The notes: generated from the letters alone by a model not told the origin. DNA of 44,634 bases from Prevotellaceae bacterium UBA2852 (GCA_002350855.1 DEFM01000006.1:1-44634); one strand, 5' to 3'. Positions 28,185-35,965 are shown, numbered from the stretch's first letter. Program-made: numbers and translations.

Positions 28185-28739
28185 ATGATTTACCGTTTCA
28201 TCATCATATCAGACGAGGTTGAGGACTTCATGAGGGAAGTTCAGATTGACGCCGACGCAACCTTCCTTGACTTCCACAAGGCAATTATCAGCACATGCGG
28301 ATACAGCGATGACCAAATCACCTCTTTCACAATCTGTGAAAACGGTTGGGAGAAGGGACAGGAAATCACCCTTGAAGACATGGGCAAAAGTGCCGACGAA
28401 GATTCATACATCATGGCGAAGACTCGTCTAAGCGATTTCCTCGAAGACGAGAAGCAACACCTTCTCTACACCTTCGATCCTCTCGCAGACCGCGTTTTCT
28501 TCATCGAGCTTTCTGAAATCATAACCGGAAAGTCGCTCAAGGAACCGAAAGTAAGCCGCAAACAGGGAACACCTCCAAAGCAGATGCTTGACTTCGACGA
28601 AATCCTCGCAATGAATCCGGTTGCCACCACTGCGGCCAACGACATGCTTGACAGCGACGAAGATATGTTCGGTGACGGAATTAGCGATGAAGACATCGAC
28701 ATCGAAGGACTTGATATCAGCGATGGACAACCTTACTAA
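28185..28739 (+). CDS. PRiA4_ORF3-like protein of the lpx cluster
   Basis: A 184-residue acidic cytoplasmic protein. The first 100 residues ([52 protein letters not shown]) resemble the plasmid pRiA4b ORF3-like domain, which databases sometimes label 'IS1096 passenger TnpR-like'. The C-terminal 50 residues are an Asp/Glu-rich tail ([19 protein letters not shown]). No transposon lies here; a gene of this type follows lpxA in many Bacteroidetes, so the mobile-element name is misleading. It begins 4 bases after lpxA and its end overlaps miaA by 17 bases. Biochemical role unknown. Confidence 0.75.
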   Translation: MIYRFIIISDEVEDFMREVQIDADATFLDFHKAIISTCGYSDDQITSFTICENGWEKGQEITLEDMGKSADEDSYIMAKTRLSDFLEDEKQHLLYTFDPLADRVFFIELSEIITGKSLKEPKVSRKQGTPPKQMLDFDEILAMNPVATTAANDMLDSDEDMFGDGISDEDIDIEGLDISDGQPY

Positions 28740-29700
28740 TATAACTCCTCACCATTACGGGGGAGGTCAGGGAGGGGGTCTTCTCCTTGTTCTGATTGGC
28801 CCCACGGCCGTAGGAAAAACAGAGCTTAGCCTCCGCTTGGCTAAGCTCTTGTCGTGTCCAATCATCTCTGCCGATTCCAGACAAATTTACAAGGATATGG
28901 AGATAGGCACGGCTGCACCTACAGCCGACGAACTAAGTCAGGCCAAGCACTATTTCATCCATACCCTGCCCCTTGACCAATACTACAGCGCAGCCCAATA
29001 CGAATCCGACGTATTGGAATTAATGAGTTCTCTGAGGACAGTCACTCCACCTATCGGGAGAAGTTGGAGGGGGGCCATACTCACTGGAGGCAGCATGATG
29101 TACATCGATGCTGTCTGCAAGGGCATTGACGACATTCCTACCATTGACGAAGAAACCCGCCACACTCTGCATCAGCGTCTGGAGGCCGAAGGATTAGAGA
29201 CACTCGCCAAGGAGCTTCGTCTGCTTGACCCTGAGTACTACAAAACAATCGATTTGAAAAACACCAAGCGTGTTGTCCACGCTCTTGAGGTTTGCTACAT
29301 GACTGGCAAGCCCTACTCTTCATTCCGTCAGGGAATCAAGAAGGGACGTCCGTTCCGCATCATCAAGATTGGTCTCACCCGTTCGCGTGAGAATCTCTTC
29401 AACCGCATCAATCAGCGTGTTGACAAGATGATGCAGCTCGGTCTGATGGAAGAAGCCCGTCGCCTCTACCCCATGCGCCATCTAAATTCTCTGAACACTG
29501 TAGGCTACAAGGAACTGTTCAAGGTTCTCGATGGAGAATGGGAACTCCCCATGGCTGTAGAGCGCATCAAGAAAAACACCCGCGTCTATGCCAAGAAACA
29601 AATGACTTGGTTCAAGCACGACCCCGACATCCACTGGCTCGACCTCGATGAACTAACCATCGAAGAAGCCGTAGAAGCTATCATCCAAGGCCTCCACTAA
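28723..29700 (+). CDS. miaA: tRNA dimethylallyltransferase with repeat-derived insertions
   Basis: Transfers a dimethylallyl group to A37 of tRNAs that read UNN codons. 325 residues. P-loop GPTAVGKT (26-33), substrate loop [68 protein letters not shown] and GYKELF identify it. The start at 28723 is the only ATG that leaves a near-normal length; it overlaps the previous gene by 17 bases. Residues 8-19 ([10 protein letters not shown]) and about 107-118 ([10 protein letters not shown]) have no counterpart in the Bacteroides MiaA that I recall and are encoded by GC-rich polyG/polyC repeats of the type found between genes (see repeat entries). The core motifs remain intact, so it is probably functional. 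Confidence 0.92.
   Translation: MDNLTNITPHHYGGGQGGGLLLVLIGPTAVGKTELSLRLAKLLSCPIISADSRQIYKDMEIGTAAPTADELSQAKHYFIHTLPLDQYYSAAQYESDVLELMSSLRTVTPPIGRSWRGAILTGGSMMYIDAVCKGIDDIPTIDEETRHTLHQRLEAEGLETLAKELRLLDPEYYKTIDLKNTKRVVHALEVCYMTGKPYSSFRQGIKKGRPFRIIKIGLTRSRENLFNRINQRVDKMMQLGLMEEARRLYPMRHLNSLNTVGYKELFKVLDGEWELPMAVERIKKNTRVYAKKQMTWFKHDPDIHWLDLDELTIEEAVEAIIQGLH
28745..28779 (+). repeat. polyG/polyC repeat (family C) at the miaA 5' end
   Basis: The element runs CTCCTCACCATTACGGGGGA, then GGTCAGGGAGGGGGTC. It lies wholly within the miaA frame and encodes the Gly-rich N-terminal extension. It resembles the copy at 29044-29074 and the reverse complement of 39117-39150. Confidence 0.6.
29044..29074 (+). 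repeat. polyG/polyC repeat (family C) inside miaA
   Basis: The element runs CTCCACCTATCGGGAGAAGT, then TGGAGGGGGG, with a CTCC...GGAG stem. It encodes [10 protein letters not shown] in the region where related MiaA proteins have an ordinary short helix-to-strand turn. The frame is kept. Confidence 0.6.
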
Positions 29701-29762
29701 CTTCTTTTTTGTGTCTTTTTAAAAAATAAATGTAGAAATTCTTCTCTAGAAGTTATTTTTAT

Positions 29763-29770
29763 TACTTTTG
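29763..29770 (+). promoter_or_regulatory. -7 box of the SEL1-repeat gene promoter
   Basis: TACTTTTG followed by CA fits the Bacteroidetes -7 consensus TAnnTTTG. It lies 48 bases before the ATG at 29818 in an AT-rich spacer. No clean TTTG 19 bases upstream was found. Confidence 0.45.
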
Positions 29771-29817
29771 CATTTATAAAATCGTTCTATTCTAACAACC
29801 CTTAAAAATACAAGCCT

Positions 29818-30975
29818 ATGAAAACTAATGTAAAACTAACGAGTTTCTTTATCTTAATGCTATGTGCGACCTGTAAATTACAAGCTCAAAAAGTATCTCC
29901 AGGCAATATAGCTGATGCTCTTAAAGGTGATATAGATGCAATGTACTTATTGGCTACAGAATACAAAGATGCCAATATGATAGACAGCGCTCTTTATTGG
30001 GGAGAAAAAGCTGCAAAAAAGGAGGATAATGCGATTGCACAATATTTTGTTGCAAATATATATGAAGAAATGACTCCTCCTAATTACGAAAAAGCATTTC
30101 TATGGTATAACAAATCAGCAAAGAATGGGTATAATTATTCACAATATCGATTAGGTTATTTCTACGCGGAAGGACTTGGAATAAAACAAAACGACAAAGA
30201 AGCAGCTAGGTGGTTGAAGTCTGCATCTGAATTAGGCTCATGTTGGGGATTACCTCAATATGAATATGCCACAAGGTATGCTAAAGGATCTGAAATAAAA
30301 AAATGGTTATGGGTTTCAAAAGACGAAGGCTGCAAAGATGCATTTTATGAACTAGGAAGAAGGTATTACTTTGGTGACGACGAATCTTTTGAAGAAAACG
30401 CTGATTCCGCATTTTACTTTCTTGACAAAAGTAGTAATTATGGGAATGCAGATGCAACATATCTTCTGTCGCTGTGTTACAGATACGGAAAAGGTTGCAA
30501 ACAGAGTTTTTATACAGCGATGGAATTATACAATTTATCAAAAGAAGAAGATAGCTCTCTTCGGTCTTTATCAGAAGTATTAGAAAACCACCCCGAATTC
30601 ACTAATCCTTTGTATTTTGACGAGGATTCACAACAATGGTCATACAAAAATGATGCAGCAGATTGCCTTTACATCGATCTTATATACAATAATAATGATA
30701 TTGCAAAATACATGCTTTTTCTTTTTTACTACACAGGACTTGGTGTTAAAGAAAAGGATATTGACGAAGCATGGAATTGGTTAATGGAAGCAGAAGAAGC
30801 AGACATTTTTGAAGCCCATTACTATCTCGGACGCACATATGAAGCAGCCAATAATCAATCAGCAGCAGTAGAGCAGTTCAAAAAAGCATTACAGACCAAG
30901 AAATCTGCAGGCGCCTTTACTTCTGAAGAAGAAAAAACAAAAATGACAGAATACTGTAAAGAAAGAATAAAGTAA
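29818..30975 (+). CDS. SEL1/TPR-like repeat exported protein
   Basis: A 385-residue protein with a signal peptide (MKTNVKLTSFFILMLCATC...LQAQ, cleavage near 24). SEL1-like repeats follow from about 30, for example ADALKGDIDAMYLLATEYKD, AFLWYNKSAKNGYNYSQYRL, EAARWLKSASELGS and EAWNWLMEAEEADIFEAHYY. Such alpha-solenoids hold protein partners; its target is unknown. A hand count of 30061-30120 gives 19 of 60 G+C, against 34 of 60 in miaA at 29161-29220, so its composition differs sharply from its upstream neighbour. It is monocistronic between its own promoter and a terminator at 31106. Confidence 0.82.
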   Translation: MKTNVKLTSFFILMLCATCKLQAQKVSPGNIADALKGDIDAMYLLATEYKDANMIDSALYWGEKAAKKEDNAIAQYFVANIYEEMTPPNYEKAFLWYNKSAKNGYNYSQYRLGYFYAEGLGIKQNDKEAARWLKSASELGSCWGLPQYEYATRYAKGSEIKKWLWVSKDEGCKDAFYELGRRYYFGDDESFEENADSAFYFLDKSSNYGNADATYLLSLCYRYGKGCKQSFYTAMELYNLSKEEDSSLRSLSEVLENHPEFTNPLYFDEDSQQWSYKNDAADCLYIDLIYNNNDIAKYMLFLFYYTGLGVKEKDIDEAWNWLMEAEEADIFEAHYYLGRTYEAANNQSAAVEQFKKALQTKKSAGAFTSEEEKTKMTEYCKERIK

Positions 30976-31105
30976 TTCAACTTTCGCAAGTAATATATTT
31001 ACTGATTTTCAATTGTTTTTATCATCAAGAATTAGAGAACCTTTAGTAAAGTGATCAAAGCCTCCTATTTTCGTTTTTTTATTGCAATCAAACGAATTTA
31101 GGGAA

Positions 31106-31147
31106 AAACAAATTCCTCTGTTTCATGTGAGACAGAGGGACTTGTTT
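31106..31147. terminator. bidirectional terminator
   Basis: A long hairpin with 16-base arms: AAACAAATTCCTCTGT (31106-31121) and ACAGAGGGACTTGTTT (31132-31147), paired throughout with two G:U pairs, around a 10-base loop. Both outer ends are A/T-rich, giving U-tracts in both directions. It lies between two convergent genes that end at 30975 and 31169. Confidence 0.8.
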
Positions 31148-31168
31148 AATTGACAAGTTATTTACTTT

Positions 31169-32677
31169 TTACGGCAAATTAATTGTTGACCCTACTGCTA
31201 TGTTGTTAGGATCAGCGAAGTTATTGGCTTTGATAATGTCGCGGACTGCATTCTTGGAACCATAGAAGCGGACTGCGATGCGAGTGAGCGATTCACCCTT
31301 CTTCACTACGTAAGTCTTTGGACGCTGAGGTTCCTCTTTCACTTCTTCAGTCTTCTTTGGCTCAATCTTTTCTTCAGCTTTCACATCAGTCTTCTGCTCT
31401 TCCACTACAGTATTATCGGTGCTTTCCGTCGTTGAATTCATGCTGTCTATGGGCATTACCTTCACTTCCGGTTCCACAGCTTCCTTGGTCAGCGTGTCTT
31501 TCTGTTCCACAGCTGCAGGCTTCTCTTCCTTTACGGTTTGCTTATTCAGCAGTTTTGGCAGGAATCCAACGCCCACGAAGAGTAGGAGCAGCACGACGAG
31601 CAGTACGGTCCATTTAGCTGATACCTTATGGTTGCCGCCTTTGTTGGCAGAAATAATATCTGTTTCGTCACCTACATTTTCTTCTTCGAAATTAAATGCA
31701 GCCTTATCCTCATCAACATTATTAATCTCCAGACCATCATCACTTCTGCGATTATCCTCAAGAGGAGTTGCCTCCTCATTCATCAGACGTTCAATTTCCG
31801 ATTCAACACTCAGCATCTCCTCTCCCACCTCATCCAAGGACTTAGATGTCTGTTCTGCCAGATTCTCCTTCTCCACCTTTTCTGCTTCAGCATCAGTCAG
31901 GTTCTGACGAGCCTGCTGCAATGAATCCTCAGCACGGCGTACAGTTTCCTCTGCCTCACCCACCTTTTCCTTGGCAGCTTCAACGTTATTACGAGCTTCT
32001 TCTGCCTGAAGACGGTATGTGTCAAGTTCTGAAAGCAACTGGTTACGGCGGTCACGGATATCCTCCAGTCGGCTGAGAGCTTCATCCACAATCTCTGGAG
32101 TAGCTATTATATTGTCGATATTAGAGAATTCATCAGTTGGCTGTAAAGGCTTCACTTCCGATTCCGCAGGCTGCAGAATCTCGGCTTCATTCAACTGGAT
32201 GTCAGTCTCCACAACAGGAACTTGCGGTTCTTCTGCTGGAACGTCAACAGGCTCTTCTGCTGGTTCTTCAGCAGGAGCTTCTACTAGTTCTTCTGCAGGA
32301 ACTTCAACAGGTTCTTCCACGGGAGTTTCTTCAGAATCTTCAACAGGAGTTTCTGTTGCATCTTGATGTTCCTCTGTCACCTTGTTTGTCACAGCAAGCA
32401 ATTTGTCATTTACGGCATCATCGGGAACGAACGACAATTTCTTGAAACCAGGTATAGTGATTCTCTTTCCGTCAGAAACATTAACGCTCTCACGGCTTTC
32501 CACCTCTACCACCTTAAAGGTGCCGAGTCCCTTCACTTTTACTACGCCATCGCTCTGAAGTCCCTCAACGATGGAATCAGTTAATGAATGGACGAATGCA
32601 TCTGTCAATTTCTTTGGGTAAGTAAGACGTTGCGACAACGCATCCGCAATCTGCTGAATTGATATTTTCTCTGACAT
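31169..32677 (-). CDS. HU-like domain / coiled coil / transmembrane / LysM protein
   Basis: A 502-residue protein with five parts in order: HU/IHF-like domain (1-95; GVVKVKGLGTFKVVEVESRE), an acidic Pro/Glu repeat region (about 106-160, PAEEPVEV-like units), a coiled coil (about 195-300), one transmembrane helix (about 356-373, WTVLLVVLLLLFVGVGFLP) preceded by basic residues, a charged periplasmic linker, and a C-terminal LysM domain (456-502, TYVVKKGESLTRIAVRFYG). The likely topology is N-terminus in the cytoplasm and LysM in the periplasm, so it could join DNA or a protein partner to peptidoglycan. The HU arm reads NVSDG where typical HU has NPxTG, so the intercalating proline is missing. 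It lies 163 bases downstream of a normal HU gene on the same strand. Confidence 0.85.
   Translation of the reverse strand: MSEKISIQQIADALSQRLTYPKKLTDAFVHSLTDSIVEGLQSDGVVKVKGLGTFKVVEVESRESVNVSDGKRITIPGFKKLSFVPDDAVNDKLLAVTNKVTEEHQDATETPVEDSEETPVEEPVEVPAEELVEAPAEEPAEEPVDVPAEEPQVPVVETDIQLNEAEILQPAESEVKPLQPTDEFSNIDNIIATPEIVDEALSRLEDIRDRRNQLLSELDTYRLQAEEARNNVEAAKEKVGEAEETVRRAEDSLQQARQNLTDAEAEKVEKENLAEQTSKSLDEVGEEMLSVESEIERLMNEEATPLEDNRRSDDGLEINNVDEDKAAFNFEEENVGDETDIISANKGGNHKVSAKWTVLLVVLLLLFVGVGFLPKLLNKQTVKEEKPAAVEQKDTLTKEAVEPEVKVMPIDSMNSTTESTDNTVVEEQKTDVKAEEKIEPKKTEEVKEEPQRPKTYVVKKGESLTRIAVRFYGSKNAVRDIIKANNFADPNNIAVGSTINLP
32219..32365 (-). repeat. degenerate tandem repeat in the HU-LysM gene
   Basis: Coding repeats of roughly 12-24 bases built on TCTTCTGCTGGAACTTCAAC-like units that encode PxEE(P/L)VE. 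Such runs change length easily. The stretch codes for the acidic linker between the HU-like domain and the coiled coil. Confidence 0.65.
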
Positions 32678-32743
32678 ATATAATTTAAGTTTCTGGAGTT
32701 AAGAAGTTATGGAGTTATCGCTATGCTCGTCCTTCGGACAGTA

Positions 32744-32799
32744 GTTAAGACGTTACAATTTTGTTTATTGATTACGTTATTAAGAACTATCGTCTTAAC
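32744..32799. repeat. inverted repeat between the two HU-type genes
   Basis: Perfect 9-base arms GTTAAGACG (32744-32752) and CGTCTTAAC (32791-32799) with a 38-base AT-rich centre. AAGTTCTT-like units surround it (32685-32720, 32793-32815). It could be an operator-sized dyad or simply two inverted copies of the short-repeat unit. Confidence 0.4.
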
Positions 32800-32840
32800 T
32801 TCTTAACTTTTGAAGAATTAGTTTAAATTGTACCTTGTAC

Positions 32841-33119
32841 TTATTCTTGGTTTAACTTTTCCTTGAGCACATTGCTCTGGCGGAAAGCTAGAGCACGTCT
32901 CTCAGGTATATCCTGAGTCTCTCCCGTGCGCGGATTGAACATCTTACGTGCAGCACGAGTTTTGACTTCAAAGCCACCGAATCCCTGAATCATCACAGTC
33001 TTGCCTTGATTCACAGCTTCTATAATGGAATCGACACATGCAGACTGCAGTTCCGACACCTCAATTGTACTAAGTCCGGTCTTAAGCGATATGCGACCTA
33101 CCAAATCCTTGTTGTTCAT
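32841..33119 (-). CDS. HU/IHF-family DNA-binding protein
   Basis: A 92-residue nucleoid protein that binds and bends DNA as a dimer. Canonical features: MNNKDLVGRISLKTGLS, VMIQGFGGFEVKTRAAR and the arm motif MFNPRTGE with its intercalating proline, then IPERRALAFRQS. Full length and normal start. It lies upstream of the HU-LysM gene and downstream of rimO on the same strand; a repeat-rich spacer separates it from rimO. It is a second HU partner next to the membrane-bound variant, which may allow heterodimers (inference). Confidence 0.93.
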   Translation of the reverse strand: MNNKDLVGRISLKTGLSTIEVSELQSACVDSIIEAVNQGKTVMIQGFGGFEVKTRAARKMFNPRTGETQDIPERRALAFRQSNVLKEKLNQE

Positions 33120-33151
33120 AATAAAGACCCATCCCCTTTTCCACCTTCCGC

Positions 33152-33180
33152 AAGGGAGAGGAGTAGTTACCTACTGCGGG
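33152..33180 (+). repeat. interspersed GC-rich repeat, family B copy 2
   Basis: AAGGGAGAGGAGTAGTTACC followed by TACTGCGGG, matching 1271-1303 in the same orientation with a GTAG...CTAC core. It lies upstream of the HU gene on the minus strand and is followed by GTTCAAATGTTCAAGAGTTC-like units at 33205-33229. Confidence 0.55.
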
Positions 33181-33214
33181 ATTAAATATAGTTATAAATC
33201 AATAGTTCAAATGT

Positions 33215-34549
33215 TCAAGAGTTCAAATGTAAAATGAATTCTTCACTCTTCACTTTAATGCTTCCATACAAATCAAAATCATCGGCATCGGTGATTGTGA
33301 CATTGTAGAAACAGCCACGGCGGAGCGTACCTGAAGATGTAGGAATCAGCACTTCAGGATCAACTTCAGGAGAGTCAAATTCAGTTCGTCCCACATAGTA
33401 ATCACCCTCCCTGCGGTCGATAATCACCTTAAGGGTCTTGCCGATTTTCTCAGCCTGCACCTCTGCCGATATATCCTGTTGCAAAGCCATCAGTTCCGAC
33501 AGACGAGCCTGCTTCACCTCATCAGGGATTTCATCCTTGAAATGACGAGCGCCATACGTACCGTCCTCCTCGCTGTATGCAAACGCACCCATACGCTCAA
33601 ATCGTGCCCAGCGCACAAACTCCTTGAGTTCCTCATATTCCTTCTCTCCCTCTCCAGGGAAACCCACCATCAGAGTTGTACGGATATGTATTCCGGGCAC
33701 AGCCTCCCTTATGCTACGGATAAGCTCGTATGTCTGTTCCTTATCAACATGACGACGCATATTCGTCAGGACATTCGTACTGATATGCTGAAGAGCTATA
33801 TCAAGGTATTTGCACACATTCTTCCTGCGGCGCATCACATCCAGCAGTTCCACAGGGAAATCAGCAGGATAAGCATAGTGCAGGCGAATCCACTTCACAC
33901 CCTTTATCTGACTGATACGATCAATCAGTTCTGCAATGCGTTGCTTGCCGTAGATATCCTTGCCGTAGTATGTCAGTTCCTGAGCAATAATCTGGAATTC
34001 CTTAACACCCTGTGCCACGAGATACTTCACTTCATCCTCAATCTCCTCCATCGGTCGTGACTTATGGCGGCCCGTAATGATAGGAATTGCACAGTAGGCA
34101 CAGTGACGGTTGCATCCCTCCGAAATTTTTATGTAGGCATAGTGCGACGGAGTAGTCAGGCAACGTTCGTAGCTATGTTCTGCATCGAATGTTTTTCCCA
34201 AGTCTTGGATAAGTTCGTTCCAATTGAATTTACCGTAGAATTTATCCACCTGAGGAATTTCCTTGTTCAGTTGCTTGAAATAGCGTTCCGAGAGGCAGCC
34301 CATCACATACACCTTCTTCAGTCGTCCTTCCTCTTTGGCCTGACAGAACTCCAATATAGTATTGATACTCTCCTCCTTGGCATCACCAATGAAGCCACAG
34401 GTATTGATGACCGCAATCTCCCCTCTCGGATTTTCGCTGTCGTGAGTCACGCGATACCCGTTCAGTTCAAGCCTGCGCATCAGTTGTTCCGAATCCACCA
34501 GATTCTTTGAGCAACCCAAGGTGATAATATCAACTGTATTTTTTTTCAT
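33215..34549 (-). CDS. rimO: ribosomal protein uS12 methylthiotransferase
   Basis: Radical-SAM enzyme with two iron-sulfur clusters that adds a methylthio group to an aspartate of ribosomal protein S12. 444 residues. N-terminal cluster cysteines C13 (LGCSKN), C51 (NTCGF) and C85 (VMGCLSERY); radical-SAM cysteines C146, C150 and C153 (CNRHCAYC); a C-terminal TRAM domain (about 375-432). Its ATG overlaps the ftsY stop in an ATGA arrangement (34546-34549). The last 12 residues (VKSEEFILHLNS) are encoded by AT-rich intergenic-type repeats, so the C-terminus appears extended by a repeat. Confidence 0.95.
   Translation of the reverse strand: MKKNTVDIITLGCSKNLVDSEQLMRRLELNGYRVTHDSENPRGEIAVINTCGFIGDAKEESINTILEFCQAKEEGRLKKVYVMGCLSERYFKQLNKEIPQVDKFYGKFNWNELIQDLGKTFDAEHSYERCLTTPSHYAYIKISEGCNRHCAYCAIPIITGRHKSRPMEEIEDEVKYLVAQGVKEFQIIAQELTYYGKDIYGKQRIAELIDRISQIKGVKWIRLHYAYPADFPVELLDVMRRRKNVCKYLDIALQHISTNVLTNMRRHVDKEQTYELIRSIREAVPGIHIRTTLMVGFPGEGEKEYEELKEFVRWARFERMGAFAYSEEDGTYGARHFKDEIPDEVKQARLSELMALQQDISAEVQAEKIGKTLKVIIDRREGDYYVGRTEFDSPEVDPEVLIPTSSGTLRRGCFYNVTITDADDFDLYGSIKVKSEEFILHLNS
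33241..33255. repeat. CTTCACTC-type repeat in the rimO 3' end
   Basis: The 15-mer CTTCACTCTTCACTT also occurs exactly at 73-87 near the guaD 3' end. A related run, in the other orientation, lies at 39158-39191. Here it codes for part of the RimO tail. Confidence 0.5.
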
Positions 34550-35499
34550 TCTCCAAACAGGGAGTTTACAAACTCTTTGCGGTTGAAAGGCTGGAGATCT
34601 TCCATGCCTTCACCCAGACCGATGTAACGGACAGGAATTTTGAACTGGTCGCTAATACCGATAACCACACCTCCCTTTGCCGTTCCGTCCAGTTTGGTAA
34701 TGGCAAGAGCTGTGACATCCGTAGCGGCAGTAAACTGACGAGCCTGTTCAAAAGCATTCTGACCGGTTGATCCGTCAAGTACCAGAAGCACTTCATCAGC
34801 ACCCTGAGGCACCACCTTCGCAATCACATTGCGGATCTTAGTCAGCTCGTTCATCAGCCCCACCTTATTGTGAAGACGACCGGCTGTATCTATGATTACC
34901 ACGTCGGCATTGTTAGCCACAGCGGACTTCACGGTGTCGAAAGCAACGCTCGCAGGGTCACTGCCCATCTGCTGCTTCACCACAGGAACACCCACACGTT
35001 CACCCCAGATGCACAACTGCTCTACAGCAGCGGCACGGAAAGTGTCGGCAGCACCAAGGTAAACACTCTTGCCAGCCTGTTTGAACTGGTAAGCCAGTTT
35101 GCCAATGGTTGTAGTCTTGCCCACTCCGTTCACGCCGACCACCAGAATCACGTATGGAGTATGGTCGGTAGGAATGTCGAAACCATCAGTATCGTCACTA
35201 TGGTTCTCTGTGAGCAGACTGGCAATCTCCTCACGAAGTATCGTATTGAGTTCCGAGGTGTTAACATACTTGTCGCGTGCCACACGAGCCTCGATTCTGC
35301 GAATAATTTCAAGAGTAGTCTCCACTCCCACATCACTCGTAATCAGCACCTCTTCCAGATTGTCAAGAACCTCATCATCCACCTTCGACTTCCCGGCGAT
35401 AGCACGAGAAATCTTTCCGAACACACTTTCCTTGGTTTTTGCCAAACCATTATCCAGAGTCTCTTTCTTCTTTTTACTGAAAATATCAAAGAATCCCAT
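34546..35499 (-). CDS. ftsY: signal recognition particle receptor FtsY
   Basis: SRP-receptor GTPase that docks ribosome-SRP complexes at the inner membrane for co-translational insertion. 317 residues, with a short N-terminal A region (MGFFDIFSKKKKET), the N domain (about 20-100) and the GTPase G domain: P-loop GVNGVGKTT (122-130), DTFRAAA (152-158), DTAGR (204-208) and TKLDGTAKGG (268-277), closing with GLGEGMEDLQPF. It forms a two-gene transcription unit with rimO by the 4-base stop/start overlap, and has its own good promoter at 35646-35676. Confidence 0.95.
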   Translation of the reverse strand: MGFFDIFSKKKKETLDNGLAKTKESVFGKISRAIAGKSKVDDEVLDNLEEVLITSDVGVETTLEIIRRIEARVARDKYVNTSELNTILREEIASLLTENHSDDTDGFDIPTDHTPYVILVVGVNGVGKTTTIGKLAYQFKQAGKSVYLGAADTFRAAAVEQLCIWGERVGVPVVKQQMGSDPASVAFDTVKSAVANNADVVIIDTAGRLHNKVGLMNELTKIRNVIAKVVPQGADEVLLVLDGSTGQNAFEQARQFTAATDVTALAITKLDGTAKGGVVIGISDQFKIPVRYIGLGEGMEDLQPFNRKEFVNSLFGE

Positions 35500-35504
35500 A
35501 TATT

Positions 35505-35541
35505 AGTTTTTGAGTTTTTGAGTTCTTAAGTTCTTAAGTTT
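35505..35541. repeat. AT-rich AAGTTCTT-type short repeat run
   Basis: Units AGTTTTTG, AGTTTTTGAG and TTCTTAAGTTCTTAAGTTT, the same family as 572-610 and 3375-3421. Located directly upstream of the ftsY start, hence in its leader. Confidence 0.6.
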
Positions 35542-35645
35542 ATTTGTATTTTTTTCGCCTTATGCGAGTGAGATTTTCCCCATATTTTCTTGAGATTTTT
35601 TGCCGTTATGCAAGTGGCTTTTGAGTTTAGTTACAAACTAATTGA

Positions 35646-35676
35646 CAAAGGTACGTTTTTCTGTAAAATATACAAA
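35646..35676 (-). promoter_or_regulatory. ftsY-rimO promoter
   Basis: On the minus strand TTTG (35673-35676), an exact 19-base spacer and TACCTTTG (35646-35653): a full match to the Bacteroidetes primary-sigma consensus. Predicted transcription start is near 35639, leaving a leader of about 140 bases that includes the short repeat run at 35505-35541. Confidence 0.7.
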
Positions 35677-35790
35677 AACTTTATAAGAAAATCGCACAAA
35701 ACTCTGCTTTCAGCGAAACGTAAAATCTTAAAAGATGCAAAAACGACCGAGCAAACAGATGTTTTTCACAATTCCGATTAAACTTATTTG

Positions 35791-35798
35791 TAACTTTG
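35791..35798 (+). promoter_or_regulatory. -7 box of a promoter for a short transcript
   Basis: TAACTTTG followed by CA, identical to the -7 box upstream of alaS at 42898. The upstream TTTG is not seen at 19 bases. It could start a transcript that ends at the terminator at 35971-35992 or runs into the gene at 36075. Confidence 0.5.
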
Positions 35799-35893
35799 CA
35801 GTCAAATCCAAAAAGGTTCTTAACTACCGCTATCAAGCAAATCGAAGTCTTAACAAGTAATTCAACTTTCTGAACTTCTTAACTATTTGATTA

Positions 35894-35965
35894 ATGGTTG
35901 CTTCGCTCAAAATTATAGAAAAATTAAATCAAAAAATTATAATAAATTACAACATTATCATATAA
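35894..35965 (+). CDS. possible 23-residue Ile-rich peptide
   Basis: ATG to TAA, 24 codons, encoding MVASLKIIEKLNQKIIINYN then III. Eight of 23 residues are isoleucine. The stop lies 5 bases before the terminator stem at 35971. No ribosome-binding site stands out, as is usual here. It may be a leader peptide, a small membrane-active peptide or a chance ORF. Confidence 0.3.
   Translation: MVASLKIIEKLNQKIIINYNIII

Noticed and set aside
28185..28739. Reading the PRiA4_ORF3-like gene as part of a transposon
   Set aside because: No transposase, terminal inverted repeats or target duplication are seen, and the gene sits tightly within the lpx-miaA cluster.
32210..32370. CRISPR-like array from the regular repeats
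   Set aside because: The repeats are short, degenerate, without spacers, and encode the PAEE linker of the HU-LysM protein.
35590..35781. 63-codon plus-strand ORF in the ftsY upstream region
   Set aside because: It crosses the well-formed ftsY promoter, has AT-driven composition and shows no recognisable motif.
30970..35872. Shared 16-mer AAGTAATTCAACTTTC after the SEL1-repeat gene and at about 35855
   Set aside because: Only two copies, with no shared flank; it overlaps a stop codon in one case and may be chance or part of the AT-rich short repeats.
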